Part shown: in pieces, positions 38,998 through 46,380 of the stretch
How positions within the stretch are numbered: the stretch's first letter is position 1
How the letters are laid out: each line of letters begins with the position of its first letter
DNA from: Mesorhizobium caraganae
Lineage (GTDB): Bacteria > Pseudomonadota > Alphaproteobacteria > Rhizobiales > Rhizobiaceae
Direction: 5' to 3'
DNA length: 64,000 nucleotides
NCBI RefSeq assembly: GCF_016836705.1
Contig: NZ_JAFCGY010000014.1
Span: forward strand, 1 to 64,000
Position numbers and translations under genes: made by a program
The notes under the pieces: generated by a model
What the model was told of the DNA's origin: nothing
The model's database searches: none
Seen by the model: the letters and a program-made list of their open reading frames with translations, nothing else

Positions 38998-40314
38998 TTA
39001 CTCTTCGATCGGCTCGGGCGGGTTGGCGTTGCGGCCCTTGCCGAAGGTGTAGCCGGTTTCCACCGCCTTCTTGCCGAACTTGTCGCGCAGCGTGTCGATG
39101 GCGCTTTCGGCCATGGCTCGCTTGCGCGAGCCGACATCGATGAGATCGGGCGGGTCGGCCTTCCCGTCATCCGAGAGATCGCTGACGCCGATGCCGAGCA
39201 GCCGGTATTTCGTGCCGTCGGCTTCCTTGCGCAACAGGTCGAGGCCGGTCTGGAAGATGCGGTCGGCCAGCCTTGTCGGGTCGCCGAGCTGGCGGTTGCG
39301 GGTGCGCAGCTTGAAGTCCTGCGTCTTCAGCTTCAGCACCACGGTGCGCCCGGCAATGCCTGACTTTTTCAGCCGCGCCGATACCTTTTCAGACAGTCCT
39401 CGCAGCACCGGAACCAGCTCGTCCATGTCAGCTATATCAGTGTCGAAAGTGGTTTCGGCCGAGACGCTTTTTGCATCCTGATCGGGGTCGACACGGCGGT
39501 CATCCTGGCCGCGCGACAGATGGTAGAGCCGGGTGCCCATCACACCATAGCGGCGCATCAGATCGGTGCGCTCCATGCGCTGCAGCTGGGCGATGGTGCG
39601 GATGCCGTCGCGTTCGAGCGTTGCGGCAAAAGCCTTGCCGACGCCCCAGATCAGCGTCACCGGCTGCTCGGCCAGGAAACCCAGCGCCTCGGCCTCGCCG
39701 ATCACCGAAAAGCCGCGCGGCTTGCGGAAATCGGAGGCAACCTTGGCCAGGAACTTGCAGTAGGAGAGGCCGGCCGAAACGGTGATGCCGATTTCCTTTT
39801 CGACGGTGAGCGAAAAGCGCGCCAGCACCACTGCCGGCGGCATGCCGTGCAGGCGCTCGGTGCCGGCAAGGTCGAGAAACGCCTCGTCAATCGAGAGCGG
39901 TTCGACCAGCGGCGTCAGGGCCTGCATCAGCGCGCGCACCTCGCGGCCGACGCGGACATATTTTTCCATATTGGGCGGGATGACGACCGCCTCCGGACAG
40001 GCTTCGAGCGCCTTGAACATCGGCATTGCCGAGCGGACGCCCTTGATGCGGGCGATGTAGCAGGCGGTGGAGACGACTCCGCGCTTGCCGCCGCCGATGA
40101 TCAGCGGCTTGTCCTTTAGCGCCGGGTTGTCGCGCTTTTCGATCGCCGCATAAAAGGCGTCGCAATCGATATGGGCAAGATGCAGACGGTAGAGTTCGGG
40201 ATGACGGGCGAGCCGGGGACTGCCGCAGCGCTCGCAGCGTCTGACATCGCTGCGCTGAAAGGTCAGGCAGTCGCGGCAAAAACCGTGCTCGGGATTGTTG
40301 ACAGGGGCCGCCAT
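38998..40314 (-). CDS. dinB: DNA polymerase IV (Y-family, DinB)
   Basis: A 438-residue translesion polymerase from the ATG at 40314; an in-frame ATG at 40326 lies inside the SOS box and is less likely to be used. A zinc-ribbon-like N-terminal extension (FCRDCLTFQRSDVRRCERCG) comes before the catalytic core. Core motifs: HIDCDAFYAAIEKRD (metal Asp), STACYIARIKGVRSAMPM and PLSIDEAFLDLAG (second catalytic Asp-Glu). Helix-hairpin-helix and little-finger regions follow. The extension occurs in a group of alphaproteobacterial DinB. Expression is probably SOS-induced. Confidence 0.94.
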   Translation of the reverse strand: MAAPVNNPEHGFCRDCLTFQRSDVRRCERCGSPRLARHPELYRLHLAHIDCDAFYAAIEKRDNPALKDKPLIIGGGKRGVVSTACYIARIKGVRSAMPMFKALEACPEAVVIPPNMEKYVRVGREVRALMQALTPLVEPLSIDEAFLDLAGTERLHGMPPAVVLARFSLTVEKEIGITVSAGLSYCKFLAKVASDFRKPRGFSVIGEAEALGFLAEQPVTLIWGVGKAFAATLERDGIRTIAQLQRMERTDLMRRYGVMGTRLYHLSRGQDDRRVDPDQDAKSVSAETTFDTDIADMDELVPVLRGLSEKVSARLKKSGIAGRTVVLKLKTQDFKLRTRNRQLGDPTRLADRIFQTGLDLLRKEADGTKYRLLGIGVSDLSDDGKADPPDLIDVGSRKRAMAESAIDTLRDKFGKKAVETGYTFGKGRNANPPEPIEE

Positions 40315-40320
40315 CGTTGC

Positions 40321-40335
40321 GAACATAAAGAGAAC
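40321..40335 (-). promoter_or_regulatory. LexA SOS box at dinB
   Basis: Minus-strand sequence GTTCTCTTTATGTTC matches the alphaproteobacterial LexA site GTTC-N7-GTTC exactly. It ends six bases before the dinB ATG at 40314 and leaves no room for a normal ribosome site, so the mRNA may be leaderless or have a very short leader. The divergent GNAT gene starts 59 bases from the other side. Confidence 0.85.
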
Positions 40336-40393
40336 AGATGCAATGGTACGTCAGGACGGGAGCCGCCACAAGCGGTTAGCCGGGAGAGAACTC

Positions 40394-40969
40394 ATGAGCA
40401 CGACCATAGCGCCGCTGAAGCCCGACCTATGGGCGGATTTCGAGGACCTTTTCGGCAAGCAGGGCGCCTGCTACGGCTGCTGGTGCACCTATTTCAGGCA
40501 AGCGCCGGCGGCGCGGCGCGCCAGCGACAAGCAGCGCAACAAGGATCTTATCAAGGCGCGCATCGAGGCCGGGCCGCCGCCGGGGATCTTGGCTTTCGAG
40601 GACGGCCAGGCGGTCGGCTGGATGCAGATCGGGCCGCGCGCCGACGTGCCCGAATGGAACAATCGGGGCAGGGGTTCGGCGCCGATCGATCCGTCCGACG
40701 CCACCGATCCGGGCGTGTGGGCGATCTCCTGCTTCTTCATCCGCGCCAGTGCGCGCGGCAGGGGCATCAGCCATCGCCTGGTCGAGGGCGGCATCGCCTT
40801 TGCGCGCCAGAACAAGGTGCGGCTGGTCGAGGCCTGTCCGATCGATGTGTCGCGCGATTCGCGTTCGATCGGGCTGTTCGTCGGCTCCTCGCGTGTGTTT
40901 GAAAAGGCCGGCTTCGAGCGGCTTGTCGAACGCAAAGCCGGCAGGCCGTTGATGCGGCTGGTGCTGTAG
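40394..40969 (+). CDS. GNAT family N-acetyltransferase
   Basis: A 191-residue protein; ATG 40394 follows GGGAGAGAAC. The acetyl-CoA region is seen as VWAISCFFIRASARGRGISHRLVEGGIAFARQ (strand 4 and the R/Q-x-x-G-x-G/A-like turn), and the C-terminal SSRVFEKAGFERLVER is typical of GNAT. A Cys-rich N-terminal segment (GACYGCWCTYFRQ) and WMQIGPRADVPEW place it in a subgroup often found beside stress genes. The acceptor is unknown. Divergent from dinB, so the SOS box could influence both. Confidence 0.85.
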   Translation: MSTTIAPLKPDLWADFEDLFGKQGACYGCWCTYFRQAPAARRASDKQRNKDLIKARIEAGPPPGILAFEDGQAVGWMQIGPRADVPEWNNRGRGSAPIDPSDATDPGVWAISCFFIRASARGRGISHRLVEGGIAFARQNKVRLVEACPIDVSRDSRSIGLFVGSSRVFEKAGFERLVERKAGRPLMRLVL

Positions 40970-41063
40970 CCGGCAATCCAAGGTCTTGTCTTGCGGCTGT
41001 GATGGTATTTCCCTACCAGTGGCAGAAACGGTTTTGACGGCCGCAATAGAGTGGAGGATCGAT

Positions 41064-42593
41064 ATGAAGCGCGTTTTGCCATTTGTTTTGCTTCTTGCCT
41101 GCAGCGCACCGGCGTTTGGCCAGACGGTCGACAGCCAGGGCGCCAAGCAGCTCACCGACAATCTGGCGCACTATTTCGGCAAGAAGCCTTTCGACATTGG
41201 ATTTGTAAAAGTCTCGGTCGAAGGCGATGCCTACAAGCTTGCATTCGACTTCAAGCCGCTCGTGGAAATGATCGGCAAACAAGACGGCTTCAAGTTCGAT
41301 TTCAGCCCCTACGCGCTTTTGACCAAGCCGCGCAGCGACGGCGCTTGGGATGTATCGGCCAATTTCACTGCGCAAGGCTCGATGGAGTTCAACGGTGATC
41401 GGGGTCCGCAAAGCGCGAAGATGTCGTTCAAGGGTCATAGGCTCGTTGGCATCTACGATCCTAAACTCGCGGCTTTCAGCTCCGCGACGTCGTCGCTGGA
41501 AGGTATGACGATGACGTCGCAAGACCCCACGCAGCGCACGGATTTGAGCACAGGCGCTGGAACCGCGACCATAGGCGCCACCAAGGGCCAGAATGGCGGT
41601 GTCGATTTCACCATGGGTCAGACGGTTGCGGATTTTAACGAGACGGTCACGATCGGCAGCCCAGGCAGCGGGCAAAAAATCCCGCTGACGCTGAAGTCGC
41701 CGGAATTGTCGGTGGATGCAAAAGGCAAGGGGGTGCGTACGAAGCCTCTCTTGGACCTGCTGGCATTTGCCGTAGCCAATGAGGACGAGGCGAAACTGAA
41801 GGCCAACCAGGCGGAGCTCAAGTCGCATCTGCTGGCCGCGCTGCCGCTTTGGGAGCGGATCGATGGGGCGTACAACTTCAAGGATGTGCGTGTCGTGAGC
41901 CCGACCGGTAATTTCGGCGCGGCCGAGGTCGGCATCGCTTTCGGCATGGACGGCATAGCCCGCAACGGAACCATCAACTACGCGATCAAGGCGTCGGGTC
42001 TTTCGATGCCGCAAAATCTTATTCCAAGCTGGGCCATCGCGCTGCGTCCCACCGATCTCGACCTCAATTTCGGTGGCGCCAACATCGATCTCGACACGAT
42101 GGCCAAAAAGGCGATCGAGGCTTTCGATCTCAACAAGAACCCGCCCCTTTCGCAGGAGTTTGGTGACGGACTGAAGAAAGAGTTCCTAGCGAACGGCCCG
42201 AAGATCGTCATCGGCCACAGCACGGTCAAGGGCGGCGGTGCCGAAATCGCGCTGGAAGGCGACATGACGTTTCCCGATGGCGAGAAGCCCGATGCCAACG
42301 TAACCATCGACGTCACCGGCTACGACAAAATCGTCGCGGCCTTGCAAGAGGCGGCGAAGACAGATCCGCAGGCGTCGCAGGCTTTCACCGGGGCGCTGGC
42401 CATCAAGGGTTTCGCCAAGACGCTGCCGGACGGCCGTATCGAATGGGTGATCAATGCCAGGCACGATGGGTCAGTGACGGTCAACGGCGCCATGCTGAAG
42501 GGCCCCGATCCGGTCATGGAAGACGGCGCCGGTCAGGGTGCGAGCCCTGGCGAAGGCAATAGTGGCGGCGCAGGGGCGAAGTTGCAGCCGTGA
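41064..42593 (+). CDS. Large secreted protein of unknown function
   Basis: A 509-residue protein. GTGGAGGATC precedes the ATG at 41064. Signal peptide MKRVLPFVLLLACSAPAFG with cleavage at FG-QT. The mature protein is beta-rich, with evenly spaced Gly/Asp and alternating hydrophobic residues (GDAYKLAFDFKPLVEMIG, PTDLDLNFGGANIDLDTMA, KIVIGHSTVKGGGAEIALEGDMTF), suggestive of a long beta-solenoid or lipid-binding (AsmA- or DUF945-like) fold in the periplasm. The last 25 residues are Gly/Ser-rich and disordered. I cannot assign a family with confidence. Confidence 0.78.
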   Translation: MKRVLPFVLLLACSAPAFGQTVDSQGAKQLTDNLAHYFGKKPFDIGFVKVSVEGDAYKLAFDFKPLVEMIGKQDGFKFDFSPYALLTKPRSDGAWDVSANFTAQGSMEFNGDRGPQSAKMSFKGHRLVGIYDPKLAAFSSATSSLEGMTMTSQDPTQRTDLSTGAGTATIGATKGQNGGVDFTMGQTVADFNETVTIGSPGSGQKIPLTLKSPELSVDAKGKGVRTKPLLDLLAFAVANEDEAKLKANQAELKSHLLAALPLWERIDGAYNFKDVRVVSPTGNFGAAEVGIAFGMDGIARNGTINYAIKASGLSMPQNLIPSWAIALRPTDLDLNFGGANIDLDTMAKKAIEAFDLNKNPPLSQEFGDGLKKEFLANGPKIVIGHSTVKGGGAEIALEGDMTFPDGEKPDANVTIDVTGYDKIVAALQEAAKTDPQASQAFTGALAIKGFAKTLPDGRIEWVINARHDGSVTVNGAMLKGPDPVMEDGAGQGASPGEGNSGGAGAKLQP

Positions 42594-42598
42594 TCCCC

Positions 42599-42696
42599 AG
42601 AGCGGCTCAGCGTTTCACGGAATCGCTAAGCCGCTCTAAGCATTTGTTTTTACGCAATTCCGGACGGAAAACCGTTACACACTTTTCCTGGAATTG
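42599..42696. repeat. Intergenic palindromic repeat (rhizobial dispersed type)
   Basis: Two inverted units fill the space between two convergent genes. The first (42599-42637) has arms AGAGCGGCTCAGCG and CGCTAAGCCGCTCT with one G-T type mismatch. The second (42655-42696) has arms CAATTCC and GGAATTG around GGAAAACCG-type sequence. From memory such units are common between genes in Mesorhizobium; the function (transcription end or RNA structure) is inferred. Confidence 0.65.
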
Positions 42697-42720
42697 CTCT
42701 AGGCTCGGAAGCGCTTGGAC

Positions 42721-43374
42721 TTAAAGCCCGAGCGCGCTGGCGATTTTCGGCGCGGCGTCGCGCCAGTCCTCGACCGAGACGATGTCGTCCGGCACCGGCG
42801 GCAGGTAGGCGCGCAGCGAATTGTCGGCCATCAGATGGAACAGGTGCGCATCGGCCACGGAATTGCGCGCTGAGATGAGGTTGGCGGGCTGGTCGTCGAC
42901 AAACGCCACCGGCCGGCCTTTGCTGCCGCGCAATTTCGCCACCGCGGGCCCCTTCGCCATTTCGGTGGTCAAAAGCGGGTAGGGCAGTCCGAGCGCGTCC
43001 AGATGGGCGCGGCGCGCCGCGCGATGGCGGTGCGGCATGGCGGTCAAAAGGACGATTTCGGCGCGGTCGCCGAGGCTGGCAAGCGCTTGCTCGGCGCCTT
43101 CGGTGACGCTCTGCCAGTCGGCCTGCGCGTCGAAGAAATCGCCAAGCAGTGCCGTCACCTCCGGCTGTTCGATCAGCCGGCCGCTCGCCGTTTCGGCGAT
43201 GTTGCCGGTGAGGCGGAAGGAGGCCAGCGTGAGCCCAAAGCCGCGCGATTTCAGGAAATGCGGAAACGGCCGGATGAATTCGAGCACGACATCATCGACG
43301 TCGAGGATCAGCAGAGGCCGGTCGTCGGCTGCAAGTTCGGCGATCTGGCGTGCCGTCTCGGGATCGTCGCTCAT
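42721..43374 (-). CDS. HAD-superfamily-like protein
   Basis: A 217-residue protein with a HAD-like motif I in LLILDVDDVVLEFIRP (near residues 22-36), motif II-like LLTAMPHRHR (Thr), and a motif IV-like PVAFVDDQPANLISA. This order fits a haloacid-dehalogenase-type phosphohydrolase, although motif I has DVDD rather than DxDGT. Substrate unknown. Its ATG overlaps the TGA of the DUF3572 gene by the ATGA arrangement, so they are one operon. Confidence 0.72.
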   Translation of the reverse strand: MSDDPETARQIAELAADDRPLLILDVDDVVLEFIRPFPHFLKSRGFGLTLASFRLTGNIAETASGRLIEQPEVTALLGDFFDAQADWQSVTEGAEQALASLGDRAEIVLLTAMPHRHRAARRAHLDALGLPYPLLTTEMAKGPAVAKLRGSKGRPVAFVDDQPANLISARNSVADAHLFHLMADNSLRAYLPPVPDDIVSVEDWRDAAPKIASALGL

Positions 43375-43673
43375 ATCGAATGCTCATGGTCATCGCCGCC
43401 AAGCGGCAGCGCGCGCAATGCCTTGCCGACGGCAGCCGGTGGGGTGCCGGTTTCCTCGGCAAAGCGCAGCAAGGTCGGCTCGTGGGCCAGGATGAACTGC
43501 AGGACGCCGGCAAGGAATCCCGGCTCGGCTGCGGCGCGCCGGATGGCGGACGCCTCGATGCCGGTGATGGCCAGGAAGCGCGGCAGGAGTTCGGGGTCGG
43601 CTGCGACGAAGCCCAGTGCCTTCACGGCAATGGTTTCCGCCTCCTCGCGCATTGACGCTGCGTTTGCCATCAT
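43371..43673 (-). CDS. DUF3572 family protein
   Basis: A 100-residue helical protein. The start at 43673 (or the ATG next to it, 43670) follows AGAAGG. The family pattern EETIAVKALGFVAADPELLPRFLAITG-like region, then EPGFLAGVLQFILAHEPTLLRFAEETG, is clear. Longer upstream readings are out of line with the family length of about 90-100. Function unknown; in alphaproteobacteria it is often found near divK, as here. First gene of the pair with the HAD-like protein. Confidence 0.85.
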   Translation of the reverse strand: MMANAASMREEAETIAVKALGFVAADPELLPRFLAITGIEASAIRRAAAEPGFLAGVLQFILAHEPTLLRFAEETGTPPAAVGKALRALPLGGDDHEHSI

Positions 43674-43908
43674 TACCTTCTGGTTTGCGGAAATGAGTCT
43701 CTTTTCCGCAGTAATGGCAAGCGTCGCTTGCGGCAAGCCACCGCCCCAATCCAATGTGGTTTTCGAGGTGGAATCCGAAGGGCTTTTACAGCTGCGGGTT
43801 TCCGTTTCGTCAATCATATTGTCGTAGAGTGAAGGAGGGTTTGGTGTGCTCCGACAAGGGCGCATGACGGCGGGTTTCAGGCAGAAGCTCGGCCGGGACG
43901 GGAAATCG

Positions 43909-44280
43909 ATGCCTAAGAAGGTGATGATCGTCGAGGACAATGAGCTCAATATGAAGCTCTTTCGGGACCTCATCGAAGCCAGCGGTTACGAGACGGTGCG
44001 TACGCGCAACGGCCTCGAGGCGCTCGATCTGGCGCGCCAGCACCGGCCGGACCTGATCCTGATGGATATTCAGCTGCCGGAAGTGTCAGGCCTGGAAGTG
44101 ACGAAATGGCTGAAGGAGGATGACGACCTCCGTTCCATTCCGGTGATTGCCGTCACCGCCTTCGCCATGAAGGGCGACGAGGAACGTATTCGCCAAGGGG
44201 GCTGCGAGGCCTACATCTCCAAGCCGATCTCGGTGCCGCGTTTCATCGAAACCATCAAATCCTATCTGGGTGACGCCTGA
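43909..44280 (+). CDS. divK: Single-domain response regulator DivK
   Basis: A 123-residue receiver domain with no output domain. ATG 43909 gives PKKVMIVEDNELNMKLFRDL as in DivK. Phosphorylated Asp in LILMDIQLPEVSG (residue about 53), Thr in IPVIAVTAFAM and Lys in YISKPISVPRF. DivK relays signals between the histidine kinases DivJ/PleC and the CckA-CtrA pathway that governs asymmetric division. It is followed 33 bases later by pleD, the usual order in Caulobacter relatives and rhizobia. Confidence 0.95.
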   Translation: MPKKVMIVEDNELNMKLFRDLIEASGYETVRTRNGLEALDLARQHRPDLILMDIQLPEVSGLEVTKWLKEDDDLRSIPVIAVTAFAMKGDEERIRQGGCEAYISKPISVPRFIETIKSYLGDA

Positions 44281-44313
44281 TGCCAGCACCCATTCCAGCC
44301 GGAGCCTTGTGAA

Positions 44314-45687
44314 ATGACTGCGCGGATTCTCGTCGTCGACGACATCCCTGCCAATGTGCGGCTACTGGAGGTTCGGCTGCTGGCCGAATATTTCGAGGTG
44401 CTGACCGCCTCCAACGGGCTGGATGCGATCGAGACCTGCGAAAACGGCAAGGTCGATGTCGTGCTGCTGGACGTGATGATGCCTGACATTGACGGGTTCG
44501 AGGTCTGCAAGCGGTTGAAGAGCGATCCGGCGACGTCGCATATACCGGTGGTCATGATCACCGCGCTCGACCAGGTTTCGGACCGGGTGCGCGGCCTCGA
44601 GGCCGGCGCCGACGATTTCCTGACCAAGCCGGTCAACGATTTGCAGCTGATGACGCGGGTCAAGAGCCTGGTCAGGCTGAAGTCGCTGACCGACGAGTTG
44701 CGTCTGCGCGCCTCGACCACCCGCAACATCGGCATCGAGGCGCTGTTGAGCCGCAGCTTCACATCCGAGGACGCGACGCCGAAGGTGTTGTTGATCGACG
44801 AGCGCAAATCCTCCTTCGAACGCATCCAGAAAATGCTGCGGGGCAGCGCCGAGCTCGACATTGCCACCGACCCGCATGCCGGTTTCTTCCAGGCTGCCGA
44901 GGCGCCATACGAATGCGTGCTGATCTCGACCGGTTTTGCCGATTTCGATCCGCTGCGGCTATGCTCGCAATTGCGTTCGCTCGATCGCACCCGCTTCCTG
45001 CCGATCATCCTGCTTGCCGAGGAAGGCGAGGAGGGCCGCATCATCCGCGGCCTCGAACTCGGCATCAACGACTATCTGATGCGGCCGATCGATCAGCAGG
45101 AGCTGATGGCGCGGCTGCGCACGCAGGTGCGCCGCAAGCGCTACAACGACCAGCTGCGCGCCAGCGTCACCCAGACCATCGAGATGGCTGTGACCGACGG
45201 GCTGACCGGGCTGCACAACCGCCGCTACCTCGACAGCCATCTGCAGACGCTGTTCGACCGCGCCGTGGCTCGGCGGCGGCCTCTGTCGGTGATGATCACC
45301 GATCTCGATCGCTTCAAGACCGTCAATGACGCGCATGGCCACGATGGCGGCGACGACGTGCTGCGCGAATTCGCCCGGCGGCTGCGCAAGAATGTCAGGG
45401 GCATCGATCTTGCCTGCCGCTTCGGCGGCGAGGAATTCGTCGTTGTGATGCCGGACACGGACGGCGCGGTGGCGGAAAAGGTTGCCGAGCGCATTCGCGC
45501 CGAAATCGCCCAACTGCCGTTTACCATCGGTCAAGAAGGCAAGACGATCGAGGTCACGGTCAGCGTCGGCGTGTCGTCGGTGCTGAACGGCGCTGACACG
45601 GTCGCGGCGTTGATGAAGCGCGCCGACGTCGCGCTTTACGAAGCCAAGAGCGGTGGCCGCAACCGCGTCGTCGCCAAGGCCGCGTAG
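44314..45687 (+). CDS. pleD: Response regulator/diguanylate cyclase PleD
   Basis: A 457-residue protein with two receiver domains and a GGDEF domain. Receiver 1 carries the phosphorylation Asp in VVLLDVMMPDIDGFEV (residue about 53); receiver 2 (residues about 155-270) lacks an obvious phospho-Asp and is the adaptor. The cyclase motif is GGEEF in FGGEEFVVVMPD, and the inhibitory I-site RGID lies exactly five residues before it. PleD makes c-di-GMP at the pole during the swarmer-to-stalked type transition. Operon with divK. Confidence 0.95.
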   Translation: MTARILVVDDIPANVRLLEVRLLAEYFEVLTASNGLDAIETCENGKVDVVLLDVMMPDIDGFEVCKRLKSDPATSHIPVVMITALDQVSDRVRGLEAGADDFLTKPVNDLQLMTRVKSLVRLKSLTDELRLRASTTRNIGIEALLSRSFTSEDATPKVLLIDERKSSFERIQKMLRGSAELDIATDPHAGFFQAAEAPYECVLISTGFADFDPLRLCSQLRSLDRTRFLPIILLAEEGEEGRIIRGLELGINDYLMRPIDQQELMARLRTQVRRKRYNDQLRASVTQTIEMAVTDGLTGLHNRRYLDSHLQTLFDRAVARRRPLSVMITDLDRFKTVNDAHGHDGGDDVLREFARRLRKNVRGIDLACRFGGEEFVVVMPDTDGAVAEKVAERIRAEIAQLPFTIGQEGKTIEVTVSVGVSSVLNGADTVAALMKRADVALYEAKSGGRNRVVAKAA

Positions 45688-46040
45688 ATCCGACGCCGAA
45701 TTATCCAGTCAACCCGATAGGGTTAGTAATTTACCTTAATCCAAGCGATTCCCGAGCCTTGGTTAAGAAACTGTTGATTTTCATACGTTGTTGCGCAAAT
45801 GTGCAGTGCAAGAACTAAGGCGATGCGGGCACGAGGGTAGACAGCCGTATCGCTCCGAATACCCCATGATGCTCAGGTCCGCCGCATCTCCTGGGTCCGT
45901 GGGGTCGGCCGGCCGGCCTTGGCACATAGTGGCCTCCTCGTACCGCTGCCATACGCCGACCGGCCCCCTTTTTTGCCAAAAATCACTCGAAGCCCGCGTC
46001 AGGCTGTGGAGGCTTCCGGCTTTTCTGAGCCTACAAAACA
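45688..46040. other. Gap between pleD and the rpmG terminator
   Basis: About 350 bases with no firmly supported gene. It holds an AT-richer stretch just after pleD with a TTAA-N7-TTGA near-match to a CtrA site (45763-45777), the 48-codon ORF listed separately, and nothing else recognisable. Confidence 0.5.
45781..45927 (-). CDS. Possible small ORF with a strong ribosome site
   Basis: A 48-codon frame starting ATG at 45927 behind GAGGAGG at 45933-45939, five bases from the ATG. The product begins MCQGRPADPTDPGDAAD and carries five Cys. No family was recognised. It lies downstream of the rpmG terminator in the roughly 400-base space between pleD and rpmG. The same DNA can fold (GCGATaCGG pairing with CCGcATCGC), so a structured RNA is an alternative. 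Confidence 0.3.
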   Translation of the reverse strand: MCQGRPADPTDPGDAADLSIMGYSERYGCLPSCPHRLSSCTAHLRNNV

Positions 46041-46068
46041 AAAACGCCGCCCCAAGGGACGGCGTTTT
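46041..46068 (-). terminator. Intrinsic terminator of rpmG
   Basis: Perfect 9-bp arms AAAACGCCG and CGGCGTTTT with a CCC/GGG inner stem. Read on the minus strand it follows the rpmG stop by 21 bases and is followed by a T-rich run (TTTTTGTTTTG), as expected for a factor-independent terminator. Confidence 0.88.
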
Positions 46069-46089
46069 AAAGACGTATGGAAAATCAGA

Positions 46090-46257
46090 TTACTTGATCT
46101 TGGTTTCCTTGAACTCGACATGCTTCTTGGCGACCGGATCGTACTTGCGGAAGGACAGCTTGTCCGTCTTGGTACGGCTGTTCTTGCTGGTCACGTAGAA
46201 GAAACCGGTGTCGGCGGTCGACAGAAGCTTGATCTTGATGTTTGCGGCTTTGGCCAT
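46090..46257 (-). CDS. rpmG: 50S ribosomal protein L33
   Basis: A 55-residue ribosomal protein. The product reads MAKAANIKIKLLSTADTGFF and continues YVTSKNSRTKTDKLSFRKYD, the proteobacterial L33 form without the zinc-binding Cys pairs. Length is exactly that of the family. It has its own terminator downstream. An insertion sequence begins 124 bases upstream of the start codon, so the promoter must lie within that space or be supplied by the element. Confidence 0.97.
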   Translation of the reverse strand: MAKAANIKIKLLSTADTGFFYVTSKNSRTKTDKLSFRKYDPVAKKHVEFKETKIK

Positions 46258-46363
46258 TGTATCAGTCCGTTATGTTCGTGGGGTTTTGGCCGCTGGAGCG
46301 GGGGAAAACACCCGGACGCGGGAAACTTGGCGCGACACATAAAGAACGTGCCCGGAAAGTCAA

Positions 46364-46380
46364 GCCCGGCGCACCAGCTG
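46364..46380 (+). repeat. Left direct repeat (target duplication) of the IS
   Basis: GCCCGGCGCACCAGCTG immediately before the left IS end; an identical copy lies at 47719-47735. The flanks beyond the two copies differ. Confidence 0.88.

Noticed and set aside
45763..45777. TTAA-N7-TTGA near-match to a CtrA site after pleD
   Set aside because: One mismatch in AT-richer DNA and no gene start positioned to use it.
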